Source: Streptomyces filamentosus
Lineage (GTDB): Bacteria; Actinomycetota; Actinomycetes; Streptomycetales; Streptomycetaceae
Direction of reading: 5' to 3'
DNA length: 64,000 bases
NCBI RefSeq assembly: GCF_014654895.1
Contig: NZ_BNBE01000001.1
Coordinates: 2,232,001 to 2,296,000 of the forward strand
In this document: piece by piece, positions 43,541 through 51,700 of the stretch
Position numbering within the stretch: position 1 is the stretch's first letter
Layout of the letters: each line of letters starts with the position of its first letter
Made by a program: the position numbers and the translations under genes
Notes under the pieces: generated by a model
Told to the model about the DNA's origin: nothing
The model's input: the letters and a program-made list of their open reading frames with translations, nothing else
Database searches by the model: none

Positions 43541-43570
43541 AATCTACGAATCAGCCATTTATTTTGTCAA
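43541..43570 (-). promoter_or_regulatory. Consensus sigma70-type promoter of the carrier-protein/SAM operon
   Basis: On the minus strand: -35 TTGACA (plus 43565-43570), 18-bp spacer, -10 TAGATT (plus 43541-43546). Flanks are AT-rich. Transcription would start near 43533, about 40 nt before the MaoC start. This is the best promoter sequence seen in the window and heads a run of about 15 kb of closely packed minus-strand genes. Confidence 0.8.
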
Positions 43571-43593
43571 CCCAAAAGAAGGTCCGACTCCCT

Positions 43594-44826
43594 TCAGGAG
43601 AGGGCCCGTTCGGGGCGGGGGAGTGCCGGCTCGGGGCGGGAGAGACCCTGCTCGGGGCGGGAGAGGGCCTGTTCGACGTCGCTCCACAGGTCCTCGACGT
43701 CCTCGATGCCGGCCGACATCCGCACGAGCCCGGGAGCGATCCCCGCGGCCCGCAGGGCACCTGCGTCCAGCTCGCGGTGGGAGGTGGACGCCGGGTGCGC
43801 GACGAGCGTCTCCACGCCGCCGAGCGAGAGCGCGAGCTTCGCGAGCCGCACCCGCTCGATGAAGGCCCGCCCCGCCTCCCGGCCCCCGGCCAGCTCGAAG
43901 GAGAGCAGCCCGCCGCCGCCGGCGAGCACCTTCCGGGCGGTGGCGTACGTGGGGTGGTCCGGGCGCCACGGATGGTGGACGGCCGTCACCTCGGGCCGGG
44001 CGGCGAGCCGTTCGGCGAGGGCGGCGGCGTTGGCGCAGTGCTCGCGCATCCGCAGGGGCAGCGTGGGGAGCCCCCGCAGGGTGAGCCAGGCCGCGAACGG
44101 ATCGGCACAGGACCCGAGTTCGACCGTGCGGGGCCAGACCCGGCGGCGCAGGGCGCCGTCCGCGAAGACGGCCGCACCGCCCAGCACGTCGGAGTGCCCG
44201 GAGAGGTACTTGGTGGTGGAGTGCACGACGACGTCGGCGCCGAGCTCCAGCGGGCGGCACAGCACGGGCGAGGCCAGCGAGTTGTCGACCAGGCTCGTCA
44301 CCCCGAGGGCGCGGGCGGCGGCGAGCAGCCCGGGGAGGTCCGGGACCCGGCCGGTGGGGTTGGCGATCGTCTCCAGGACGAGGAGCCGGGTCGCGGGGTG
44401 CACGGCGGCGGCCTCCAGTTCGGCCGGGTCGTCGCCGGAGATCCGGACGACCTCGATGCCGTACCGCTCCGCCAGGTCGGTCAGGACGGCGTGCGTCCCC
44501 CCGTACAGGCAGCTCTGGGCGACCACCCGGTCGCCGGGCCGCAGCAGCGCGAGCAGCACGCCGCTGATCGCCCCCATGCCGGAGGCGAAGGCGATCGCCC
44601 CCTCGCCGCCCTCCAGGGCCGCGAGGGTCTGCTCCAGGGCGCGGACGGTCGGGTTGCCGCGGCGGCCGTAGACGTACCGGCCGTCGGGCCCCGCCATCGC
44701 GTCGGCGAGCTCGGCGGCCGAGTCGAAGGCGAAGGCGGAGGACTGCACGAGCGGCACGGACAGCGGCCAGCTTCCTTCCCCGAAAGGCTCGTTGAAGACG
44801 TGCACGGCACGGGTGCCCAGTTCCAT
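43594..44826 (-). CDS. PLP-dependent trans-sulfuration enzyme (cystathionine gamma-synthase/lyase family)
   Basis: A 410-residue Cys/Met-metabolism PLP enzyme. Conserved parts: YGRRGNPTVRALE, FASGMGAISGVLLALL, DNSLASPVLCRPLELGADVVVHSTTKYLSGHSD with the PLP lysine in STTKY, and LVAHPASTSH. Members catalyse gamma-replacement or elimination on homoserine esters, cystathionine, methionine or homocysteine; the exact reaction cannot be told. The C-terminus carries RPE repeats (GLSRPEPALPRPERALS). ATG 44826 is 6 bp after AGGAG. It has its own leader and lies upstream of the MaoC promoter; the reaction fits the methionine theme of the block. Confidence 0.85.
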   Translation of the reverse strand: MELGTRAVHVFNEPFGEGSWPLSVPLVQSSAFAFDSAAELADAMAGPDGRYVYGRRGNPTVRALEQTLAALEGGEGAIAFASGMGAISGVLLALLRPGDRVVAQSCLYGGTHAVLTDLAERYGIEVVRISGDDPAELEAAAVHPATRLLVLETIANPTGRVPDLPGLLAAARALGVTSLVDNSLASPVLCRPLELGADVVVHSTTKYLSGHSDVLGGAAVFADGALRRRVWPRTVELGSCADPFAAWLTLRGLPTLPLRMREHCANAAALAERLAARPEVTAVHHPWRPDHPTYATARKVLAGGGGLLSFELAGGREAGRAFIERVRLAKLALSLGGVETLVAHPASTSHRELDAGALRAAGIAPGLVRMSAGIEDVEDLWSDVEQALSRPEQGLSRPEPALPRPERALS

Positions 44827-44897
44827 GGTCACTCCTTCTGCTGAATGCGGACGGACTGCGGACCGACTGCGGTCCGGATCCGGACCGGCTGCGGAGA

Positions 44898-44938
44898 AGG
44901 GGCCGCCCGGCGTCCGGGACGGACGTCGGGCGGCCCCT
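44898..44938 (-). terminator. Terminator of the MFS exporter gene
   Basis: An 18-bp stem with one G-T wobble, AGGGGCCGCCCGGCGTCC (44898-44915) with 44921-44938, loop GGGAC, just after the minus-strand MFS stop. Confidence 0.8.
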
Positions 44939-44959
44939 CGCGAAGCGGATCCGGGCGGC

Positions 44960-46393
44960 TCAGGCGGCGACCTTCTCGCCCTGCGGGGCGGCGGCGGCCT
45001 CGGTGGCCACGGCCTTGTCGCCCTTCATGACGAGGAGGGTGATCACGCCGCCGACTGCGGCGACGATCGCGGCGCCGACGAAGGCGGCCGAGAAGCCCTC
45101 GGTGAGCTTGGGCAGGTTGCCGAGCTGGTCGGCGCCCTGCGACATGGCGACCGCGGTGAGGGCGGCGAGGCCGAGCGCGGAGCCGACGTTGTAGGTGGTG
45201 TTGACGATGCCGGAGGCGAGACCGGCCTGCTCCTGCGGGGCGCCGGACATGGCGGCGATCATCGCCGGGATGTAGGCGAGGGACATGCCGAGCGCGGCGA
45301 CCAGCGAGGCCGGGAGGACGTCGACGAGGAAGGAGCCGGTGGGCTCGACGGCCGCGAGCCAGACCAGGCCGGCGGCGAGGACCAGCAGGCCGCCGCCGAT
45401 GAGCGGCTTGGCGCCGACCTTCATCATCAGGCGGGAGGTGATGGCCGTCATGAAGATCATGAGGAGCACGGTCATCGGGAGCAGCGCGGCGCCGGAGGCG
45501 AAGGCCCCGTAGCCGAGGACCTGCTGGAGGTACAGGTTGAGGAAGTACCACATCGGGATCCACGCGGCGCCGAGCAGCGTCATCGCCAGGTTGGCCGAGC
45601 CGAGGCGCGGGACGCGCCAGACGCTGAGCGGCATGAGCGGCTCGCGGACCGACTTCTGGATCACGAAGAACAGGACCAGGAGGGCGGCGGCGCCGGCGAG
45701 CTGCAGGATCGTGCCGGTGGAGCCCCAGCCGACCTCGGGGGCGCGGACCACGGCGAAGACGGCGAGCGCGAGGCCGGCGGTGACGGCGGCGGCGCCGAGG
45801 ACGTCGACGGAGCCGCGGCGGGAACCGACCTCGGGGAGCAGCTTGGTGGCGGCGAGGGTGGCCAGGCCGATCGGGATGTAGATGATGAACACCCACTGCC
45901 AGGCGGCCCATTCGGTGAAGACGCCGCCGAGGAACACGCCCGCGGTGCCGCCGGCCGGGGCCGCGGCGCCGTACAGCGCCATCGCCTTGCCGAGCTCCTT
46001 CGGGTCGTGCATGAAGAGCATCATCAGGAGGGTCATCGCGGAGGGCGCGATGAGCGCGCCGCCGACGCCCTGCACGGCACGTCCCGCGATCTCGACCCAG
46101 GCGGTCTGCGCGGCGGCGGCGAGCACCGAGCCCGCGATCATCACGGCCCAGCCGGTGACGAAGATCTTGCGCGCCCCGACGAGGTCGGAGAGGCGCCCGC
46201 CGAGGAGCAGCAGACCGCCGAAGACGATCACGTAGGCGTTGAAGACCCACTGGAGCTCGCCCTGCGTGAAGCCGAGGTCCTTCTGCATCTCGGGGAGCGC
46301 CACCCCGATGATCGAGGTGTCCATGATGACCATGAACTGGGCGGTGGCGAGCACGAGAAGTGCCCACCAGCGCCGGGGATTGACGTTTGACAT
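44960..46393 (-). CDS. EmrB/QacA-family MFS multidrug exporter (14 TM)
   Basis: A 477-residue proton-driven exporter. The DHA2 signatures are visible: RWWALLVLATAQFMVIMDTSIIGVALPEMQKDLG (motif D1), LLLLGGRLSDLVGARK (motif A), and the motif C-like GGTAGVFLGGVFTEWAAWQWVFIIYIP. The number of hydrophobic segments fits 14 helices. ATG 46393 has AAGGGCAG upstream. The leader contains two CsoR-like operators, one inside the promoter spacer, so it may be induced by copper or another soft-metal/thiol signal. The substrate is unknown. Confidence 0.88.
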   Translation of the reverse strand: MSNVNPRRWWALLVLATAQFMVIMDTSIIGVALPEMQKDLGFTQGELQWVFNAYVIVFGGLLLLGGRLSDLVGARKIFVTGWAVMIAGSVLAAAAQTAWVEIAGRAVQGVGGALIAPSAMTLLMMLFMHDPKELGKAMALYGAAAPAGGTAGVFLGGVFTEWAAWQWVFIIYIPIGLATLAATKLLPEVGSRRGSVDVLGAAAVTAGLALAVFAVVRAPEVGWGSTGTILQLAGAAALLVLFFVIQKSVREPLMPLSVWRVPRLGSANLAMTLLGAAWIPMWYFLNLYLQQVLGYGAFASGAALLPMTVLLMIFMTAITSRLMMKVGAKPLIGGGLLVLAAGLVWLAAVEPTGSFLVDVLPASLVAALGMSLAYIPAMIAAMSGAPQEQAGLASGIVNTTYNVGSALGLAALTAVAMSQGADQLGNLPKLTEGFSAAFVGAAIVAAVGGVITLLVMKGDKAVATEAAAAPQGEKVAA

Positions 46394-46440
46394 CGCACTG
46401 CCCTTCACTCGCGGCCGACCGGTGGCCTGGGCCGTTCGCA

Positions 46441-46496
46441 TACCCCAGGGGGGTACCTACGCGGAGCACCGTAGCATACCCATGGGGGGTATGTAA
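46441..46496. promoter_or_regulatory. Paired CsoR-like operators in a divergent promoter
   Basis: TACCCCAGGGGGGTACC (46441-46457) and TACCCATGGGGGGTATG (46477-46493) start 36 bp apart. On the minus strand TTACAT (46491-46496), 17 bp, TACGGT (46468-46473) is a promoter for the MFS gene with the second site filling the spacer and the first site at the start of the transcript. On the plus strand TAGCAT (46472-46477) is a possible -10 for the HD gene. The core equals that at 2511-2529. Confidence 0.65.
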
Positions 46497-46557
46497 GGGA
46501 GAGATGGGGGCCCCGTCCCGACCGGCTCCGGGGCGCCCCGGCGGGCAGAATGCGCCC

Positions 46558-47310
46558 ATGACCGCAACCGAGGACAGCGCGACCGGGGCCGGCGACCTCC
46601 TCCGGCGCTGGAACGCCACCCTGCTCGCCGCCCGCGCCGGCCGCGAGGGCCCCGACCCCGCCCCGTACGGCCACGACCTGCTGGGACGCTGGGCCGAACC
46701 CCAGCGCCGCTACCACACCACCGCCCACCTGCGGGCGGTCCTCGACCGGATCGACGAGCTCACCGACCAGGGCGGCGGGGGCGGGGAGCTCGAACTCGTG
46801 CGCCTCGCCGCCTGGTTCCACGACGCGGTCTACCGACCCGACCGCTCGGAGAACGAGGAACGCTCCGCCGCGCTCGCCGAACGCGCCCTGCGCGAAGCCG
46901 GTCTGACCGAGCACGAGGTGGCGGAGGTGGCCCGCCTGGTCCGCCTCACCGTCACCCACGACCCCGCCGAGGGCGACCTCAACGGCGAGACCCTGTGCGA
47001 CGCGGACCTGGCGATCCTCGCCACCGCCTCCGATACCTACAGGGGGTATGCCGCAGCCGTCCGCGAAGAGTACGCCTTCGTCCCCGACGACGCCTTCCGC
47101 GAAGGCCGCGCCGCCGTCCTCCGCCACCTCCTCGCCCTCCCCCGCCTCTTCCGCACCCCCTACGGCGCGGCGGCCTGGGAGGAACAGGCCCGCGAGAACA
47201 TGGAGAAGGAACTCGCGGAACTCGAAGGAAATCCGGAGAACGCGAAACCCACGGAGCTGACGGACATGTCCGGAACGGACGGAGCGGACCGTTCCGAAGC
47301 CAGCCCGTGA
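46558..47310 (+). CDS. HD-domain protein
   Basis: A 250-residue HD-type metal-dependent phosphohydrolase-like protein. Histidine and aspartate ligands are visible in RRYHTTAHL, AAWFHDAVY (the HD pair) and CDADLAIL, the common pattern of this small predicted hydrolase family. The last 35 residues are a nonconserved tail. ATG 46558 lies 65 bp after the second CsoR-like site, so the gene may be coregulated with the divergent MFS exporter. The substrate is unknown, probably a nucleotide. Confidence 0.82.
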   Translation: MTATEDSATGAGDLLRRWNATLLAARAGREGPDPAPYGHDLLGRWAEPQRRYHTTAHLRAVLDRIDELTDQGGGGGELELVRLAAWFHDAVYRPDRSENEERSAALAERALREAGLTEHEVAEVARLVRLTVTHDPAEGDLNGETLCDADLAILATASDTYRGYAAAVREEYAFVPDDAFREGRAAVLRHLLALPRLFRTPYGAAAWEEQARENMEKELAELEGNPENAKPTELTDMSGTDGADRSEASP

Positions 47311-47333
47311 CGGGGACCGCCGCCTGCCGCCGA

Positions 47334-47398
47334 TAGGATCCCTTCGATTTGATCTTCATCCGCAGCGGGCGCCAGAAAAGAAGAAGAGAAACATGAGA
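47334..47398 (+). promoter_or_regulatory. Promoter/leader of lipoprotein 1, related to that at 56.26 kb
   Basis: The -10-like TAGGAT (47334-47339) followed by CCCTTCGATTT corresponds to TAGGAT (56263-56268) followed by CATTTCGTTT before the paralogous gene. Both leaders have AAGAA-rich ribosome sites and the same first codons (ATGAGACTGCGCAGG). Confidence 0.6.
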
Positions 47399-48121
47399 CT
47401 GCGCAGGACCCTTCCGATCGCCGTCCTGGTGCCGGCGCTGCTCGCCCTTTCCGCGTGCAGTGGCGAATCGAAGGAATCCGGAGAGGACGGGAAGAATTCG
47501 AAGGCGAGCGCGCAGAGCGGGACCGCCGCCGAGGAGAAGGCCGAGGCCGAGGCGGAACGCATCGGCGCGGTCGGTCCCGGGGCCCTGCGGAAGGCCGTCC
47601 TCAGCGGGAAGCGGAACGGCTTCGAGGCCAAGACGGTCGGCACTGCCGAAACCCGGGCCGGCAAGGACGTGAAAGCGGACAAGGCCGCCTGCCAGCCGCT
47701 CGCCAGCCTCGCCGGCGGCTACACCCACCTCCCCGCCGTGAGCGTCGAACACCGCTCCCTCGACCCCCTGGAGGCCAAGAACGCCACCGTCGGGTCGATG
47801 TTGCTCGCCTCCCACTCGGAGGAGGACGCCCGGCGCGTCATGAACGAGCTGCGGACCGCCGTCGAGAAGTGCCCCCAGGGCTTCAGAACCCTCGGCCTGG
47901 CCTACACCGGCATCCGGCCCGTCCCGGTGTCCGCGCTCGGCGACGAGGCGATCGGCTACCGCATCACCAGCGTCGTCGGAAAGCAGGACGTACCCATGAC
48001 CTGCACCGTGGTCCGCAAGGGCGGCGTCATCGCCGCTTTCCACGGCGTCAACATGCTGGCCCCCGACGACAGCGCGATCCCGGAGCCCCTGGTGAAGGCC
48101 CAGCTGGACCGGATCGGCTGA
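47393..48121 (+). CDS. Secreted lipoprotein with sensor-like domain (paralogue 1)
   Basis: A 242-residue lipoprotein. The lipobox LSAC puts the lipid-modified cysteine at residue 22 after MRLRRTLPIAVLVPALLALSA; a charged, disordered linker (about residues 23-60) follows. The folded part (GSMLLASHSEEDARRVMNELRTAVEKCPQGF ... DEAIGYRITSVVGKQDVPMTCTVVRKGGVIAAFHGVNM) resembles the PknH-type extracellular sensor fold. It is paralogous to the gene at 56322-57041, and the two flank the giant toxin-like gene. Function unknown. Confidence 0.78.
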   Translation: MRLRRTLPIAVLVPALLALSACSGESKESGEDGKNSKASAQSGTAAEEKAEAEAERIGAVGPGALRKAVLSGKRNGFEAKTVGTAETRAGKDVKADKAACQPLASLAGGYTHLPAVSVEHRSLDPLEAKNATVGSMLLASHSEEDARRVMNELRTAVEKCPQGFRTLGLAYTGIRPVPVSALGDEAIGYRITSVVGKQDVPMTCTVVRKGGVIAAFHGVNMLAPDDSAIPEPLVKAQLDRIG

Positions 48122-48143
48122 CGCACGCCGCGGGCACCACGCA

Positions 48144-48175
48144 CGAAGGGCCACCCTGGACGGGGTGGCCCTTCG
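48144..48175. terminator. Terminator between lipoprotein 1 and the immunity-like gene
   Basis: A perfect 13-bp stem CGAAGGGCCACCC (48144-48156) with 48163-48175, loop TGGACG. It sits between convergent genes and can work in both directions. Confidence 0.82.
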
Positions 48176-48222
48176 CCGTTCACGCGGTCCCCCGGAGGGT
48201 CATCCCCCCGGGGAACCCGCCG

Positions 48223-48753
48223 TCACGGCGTCCAGACGAACGGCGTGCCGGGCTCCAGCGCCGTCGGCCGCCCGGCGTTCAGCTCCAGCAGACGGTCGTA
48301 CGCGCCCTCGCCGCCGATCCGGATCCCCAGGGGGTATCCGGGATCGGCGAAGAGGTACCAGCCGTCCTCGAAGCGGAACTCCAGGCACTCGTACGCCGTG
48401 TCCGGCTCACCGGCCCCGGTGGACGAGTCCGCCGGGACCACGCCCCGGATCCGGGTGACGCGCAGCGAGGAATGCGCGTCCGTGAAGACGTCCAGACCTC
48501 GCGAGTCCAGTGCGAACTCCTCCTCCTCGTCGAGCAGGGCTTCGGGAATGCACGGCTCGGCGACGAATCGCACCGTCATCCGGCCCTCGTCGGGAACGGT
48601 GACGAGTTCCACGAACCCGTCCGCCAGTTCCAGGAAGACCGATGCCGGGAAAGGCCGGAAAACCGGCCGTTTCCCGTCCCTGTCCACATATCCGGGGACG
48701 AGAACGTCCTGCACCCTCGCCCGGCCCAGCCGGTCGAACACCGAATCTCTCAT
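48223..48753 (-). CDS. Small acidic cytoplasmic protein, probable immunity protein
   Basis: A 176-residue protein without signal peptide or membrane segment. It is acidic (DEEEEFALDSRGLDVF and others) and not recognised as a known family. Its ATG overlaps the stop of the giant secreted protein (TGATG), so the two are made together. A small acidic protein coupled directly behind the variable, basic tip of a large secreted protein is the usual arrangement for an immunity gene of a polymorphic toxin. Function is inferred from this position only. Confidence 0.6.
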   Translation of the reverse strand: MRDSVFDRLGRARVQDVLVPGYVDRDGKRPVFRPFPASVFLELADGFVELVTVPDEGRMTVRFVAEPCIPEALLDEEEEFALDSRGLDVFTDAHSSLRVTRIRGVVPADSSTGAGEPDTAYECLEFRFEDGWYLFADPGYPLGIRIGGEGAYDRLLELNAGRPTALEPGTPFVWTP

Positions 48754-51700
48754 CACAGCATCACGATAGACTTGTCCATCGCCAATCCGGACTCCAGCAG
48801 GGTCCACCACTCACCGTTGGTCTTCACGACGAGCGTCAGTCCACTGCCCCGGAAGATGTGACCGGCGGGCTGTTCCACCTTGAGCGTGCCCAGTCCCACG
48901 TACTTGACCTTGCCGCTGGTGATCAGCTCGAAGAGGTCGGCCAGCATTTCGGCGCCCTCGTCGTCCTTCCACTTCGGATAGGTCTTGCCGAGGAACTTCC
49001 CGAGCAGCGCCTTCTTGCTCTGCCAGTGCGCCTTGAAGTTCTTGCCCCCGGTGAGCCCCTTGAAGCACGGGACCTCCGGCTCGTCGGACGCGGCGGCGGC
49101 GCTGAACGACGCCCGGGTGAACGAGGTGGACGACATCGTCGCCACGCCCGACTTCACCAGACAGTGCGGCGGCTTGGGACCCTCCTTGCGCACCTTCTCG
49201 ATGATCTTGCGGAGCTGGTTCAGCGTCCGCTTGCCCCACTCGGCCTTCTCGAAGAACTTCCCGATGCCGGTGACGACGGTGGTGATCGCCTTGCCGACCG
49301 CGGGCAGCTTGCCCACGATGGCCACCAGGCTCGCCACGTTCACCAGCGTCCACAGGCAGCTCTCCACGTCGCCCTGACCGAGGCAGCGCTTGAGGTCGTT
49401 GACACCGATGAACTCCAGGAGGATCTCGGCGCCATTGGCGATGACCCAGTCGATCACGCCCGCGCCGACGGCCTGGAGGGCGGCCCGGTAGTCATCCACG
49501 CACTGCTGCCCGCACTCGGCCAGCAGGATCTGCTCCTCCTCCGCCGTCATCTGCTGCCAGTTCGAGTCGCCGCCCACGACCGGTGTGTCACCGGACTCCA
49601 TGGCGGCCTTGCGCTCGGCCTCGATCTCCTTGCGCTCCTCCTCCTCGGCATGGGACGCGGCGGTCTCCGCCTCGTCGGCGTACTGCTGGGAGTTGGCGGC
49701 GGCCTGCTCGGCGGAGGAGGCGTCCTGCTCGGCCTGGGTGGCCGCGCCGTCCGCCTCCGCGGCGTCCGCGCTCGCGTCGGTCGCCGCCTGCCGGGCGCTC
49801 GCCGCGTCCTTCTCCGCCTCCGTGGCCGCATTGCCGGCCGCGGCCGCGTCGGACTCCGCCTCGTTCGCGGCGAACGATGCCTGCATCGCGTCGGTACCGG
49901 CCTGCATGGCCCAGCCGTCGGCGCGCTCGGCCGCGGCCTGGGCGGCCTTCGCCGCCTTGGCGGCCTCGGCCGCCGCGATCTGGGCGCGCTTCATGGCCTT
50001 CGCCGCGCGTTCCGCGTCCTTGGCCGCCGCCGCTGCCGCCTCGGCGGCCAGCTTGTCGTCGGCCGCCGCCTGCTCGGCGAGGCGCTGGGCCTCGGCGGCC
50101 ATCTCGGCCGCCTGGGCCTCCTTCGCCGTGGCCGCCGCCGCCTGCTGCTGCGACAGCGTCAGCGCGCTCTGCCCGGTCAGCACGGCGAACGCCGCGGAGG
50201 CGTCGGTCTCCTGGTAGGGAGTGCCGAGCGCGATGGCCTCCTTGGCGGGCTTGACGACCTGGAGGGCCGTGTCCCGGGCCGCGCTCGCCGCCTGGGAGGT
50301 GGCGTACGCGTACCCCGCGGTCTTCGCCGCCCACTGGGCGGTCTGGACCGCCTCGCTGTGCGCGGCCGCGGCCTCCTTCTTCGCGACGGCCGCCGCGGCG
50401 GACGCCTTCTTCGAATCCTCCTCCGCCTTCTTCGCGTTCAGGGCCGCCGCCTCGGAGGCGTCGATCGCCTCGGCCGCCGCCGCGTGCGCCGCCGCCGCGG
50501 AGCCGGAGGACTTCAGATACGCGGCCCAGGCCCCGTCGGATGCGGAACGGGCCCGCTCCGCCGCGCCGTTGGCCACGGTGGCCGCGGCACGGGCGTTCTT
50601 CGCCGCCGTGGTCGCGGTGTTCGCCGCGGACCACGCGGCCGCGGCCGCGGACACGGCCTGGTCCGCCGCGGCACGCGCCTCGGTCGCCGCCTGGCGGGCC
50701 TCGGTCGCCGACGCGGTGCCCTCGGCCGCGGCTGCCGCCGCTTCGAGCGCCGCCGCGCGGGAGAGCGCGGCGTCCTTGTCCCGGTCGGCCTTCACCGCGG
50801 TGTTCCGGGCCGTCTCGGCACGGGACTCCGCCTCCAGCGAGTCCTCCAGGTGCCCGAAGGCGCTCTGCCCGGCGGCCACGGCGCTGCTGCGGGCCGTCGC
50901 CGCGACGCCCCGCTGCTCCTGGGCGGCCTGTTCGGCCACACCCGCCTTGTCCCGCTCCGTCTCCGCGGTCGCCCGCGCGGCGGCCGCGTTGGCGCGCTCC
51001 AGCTCGGCGACGGCACGCTGCTGCTGTGCCGTGCCCGCTGCGGCCTTGGCCTCCTGCTCCTCCCGTTCCGCGGTGGCCTGGGCCGCCTTGGCGATCTTGA
51101 GGTTGGCCTCGGCCTCGGTGGCCTGGCGGTCCGCGCTGTCGGCGGCGGCCTTCGCCTGGGCGGCGGCCTCCTGCGCGGCGATGCGGTGGAACTCGGTCTT
51201 CAGCGCGTGGGACTCGGTCTGGGCCAGCGCGAGGAGCGTCTGGGAGGTCGAGACCGTGGCCTTCGCCGCGTTGAACGCCGTCTCCGTCGCCTTCGCGGCG
51301 GCGGTGGCGGCGGCGCCCGACGCGCGGGCGACCTGCACCGACTGCTGGGCGTACATCAGGCCGCGGCCGCGCGGGACCTCGGCCGCGTCGGCGATCGCCC
51401 ACGCGTCCTTCTGCGCGGTCACGGCACGGCCCGCGGCGGCGTTCGCCGCCTCGGCCTGCGTCTTCGACGCGGCCACCAGGGCCTGGATCTTCCCCCGCGC
51501 GTCGGCGAGGTCCGCGTTGGCCCGGTCGAACATCGCCTTCTTGGGCTTGAAGATGTTGTCCGGGTCGCGTTCCAGCAGGTCGTGCCAGTACTTCTGCCAG
51601 CGCAGGACCTGGTCGGCGCGCCACGCCTGCCCGATGGCCTCCACCATGTTGTCGGCGGCGGCGCGGGTCGCGGCGGCGGCGTCGGCCTCCGCGCGCATGA

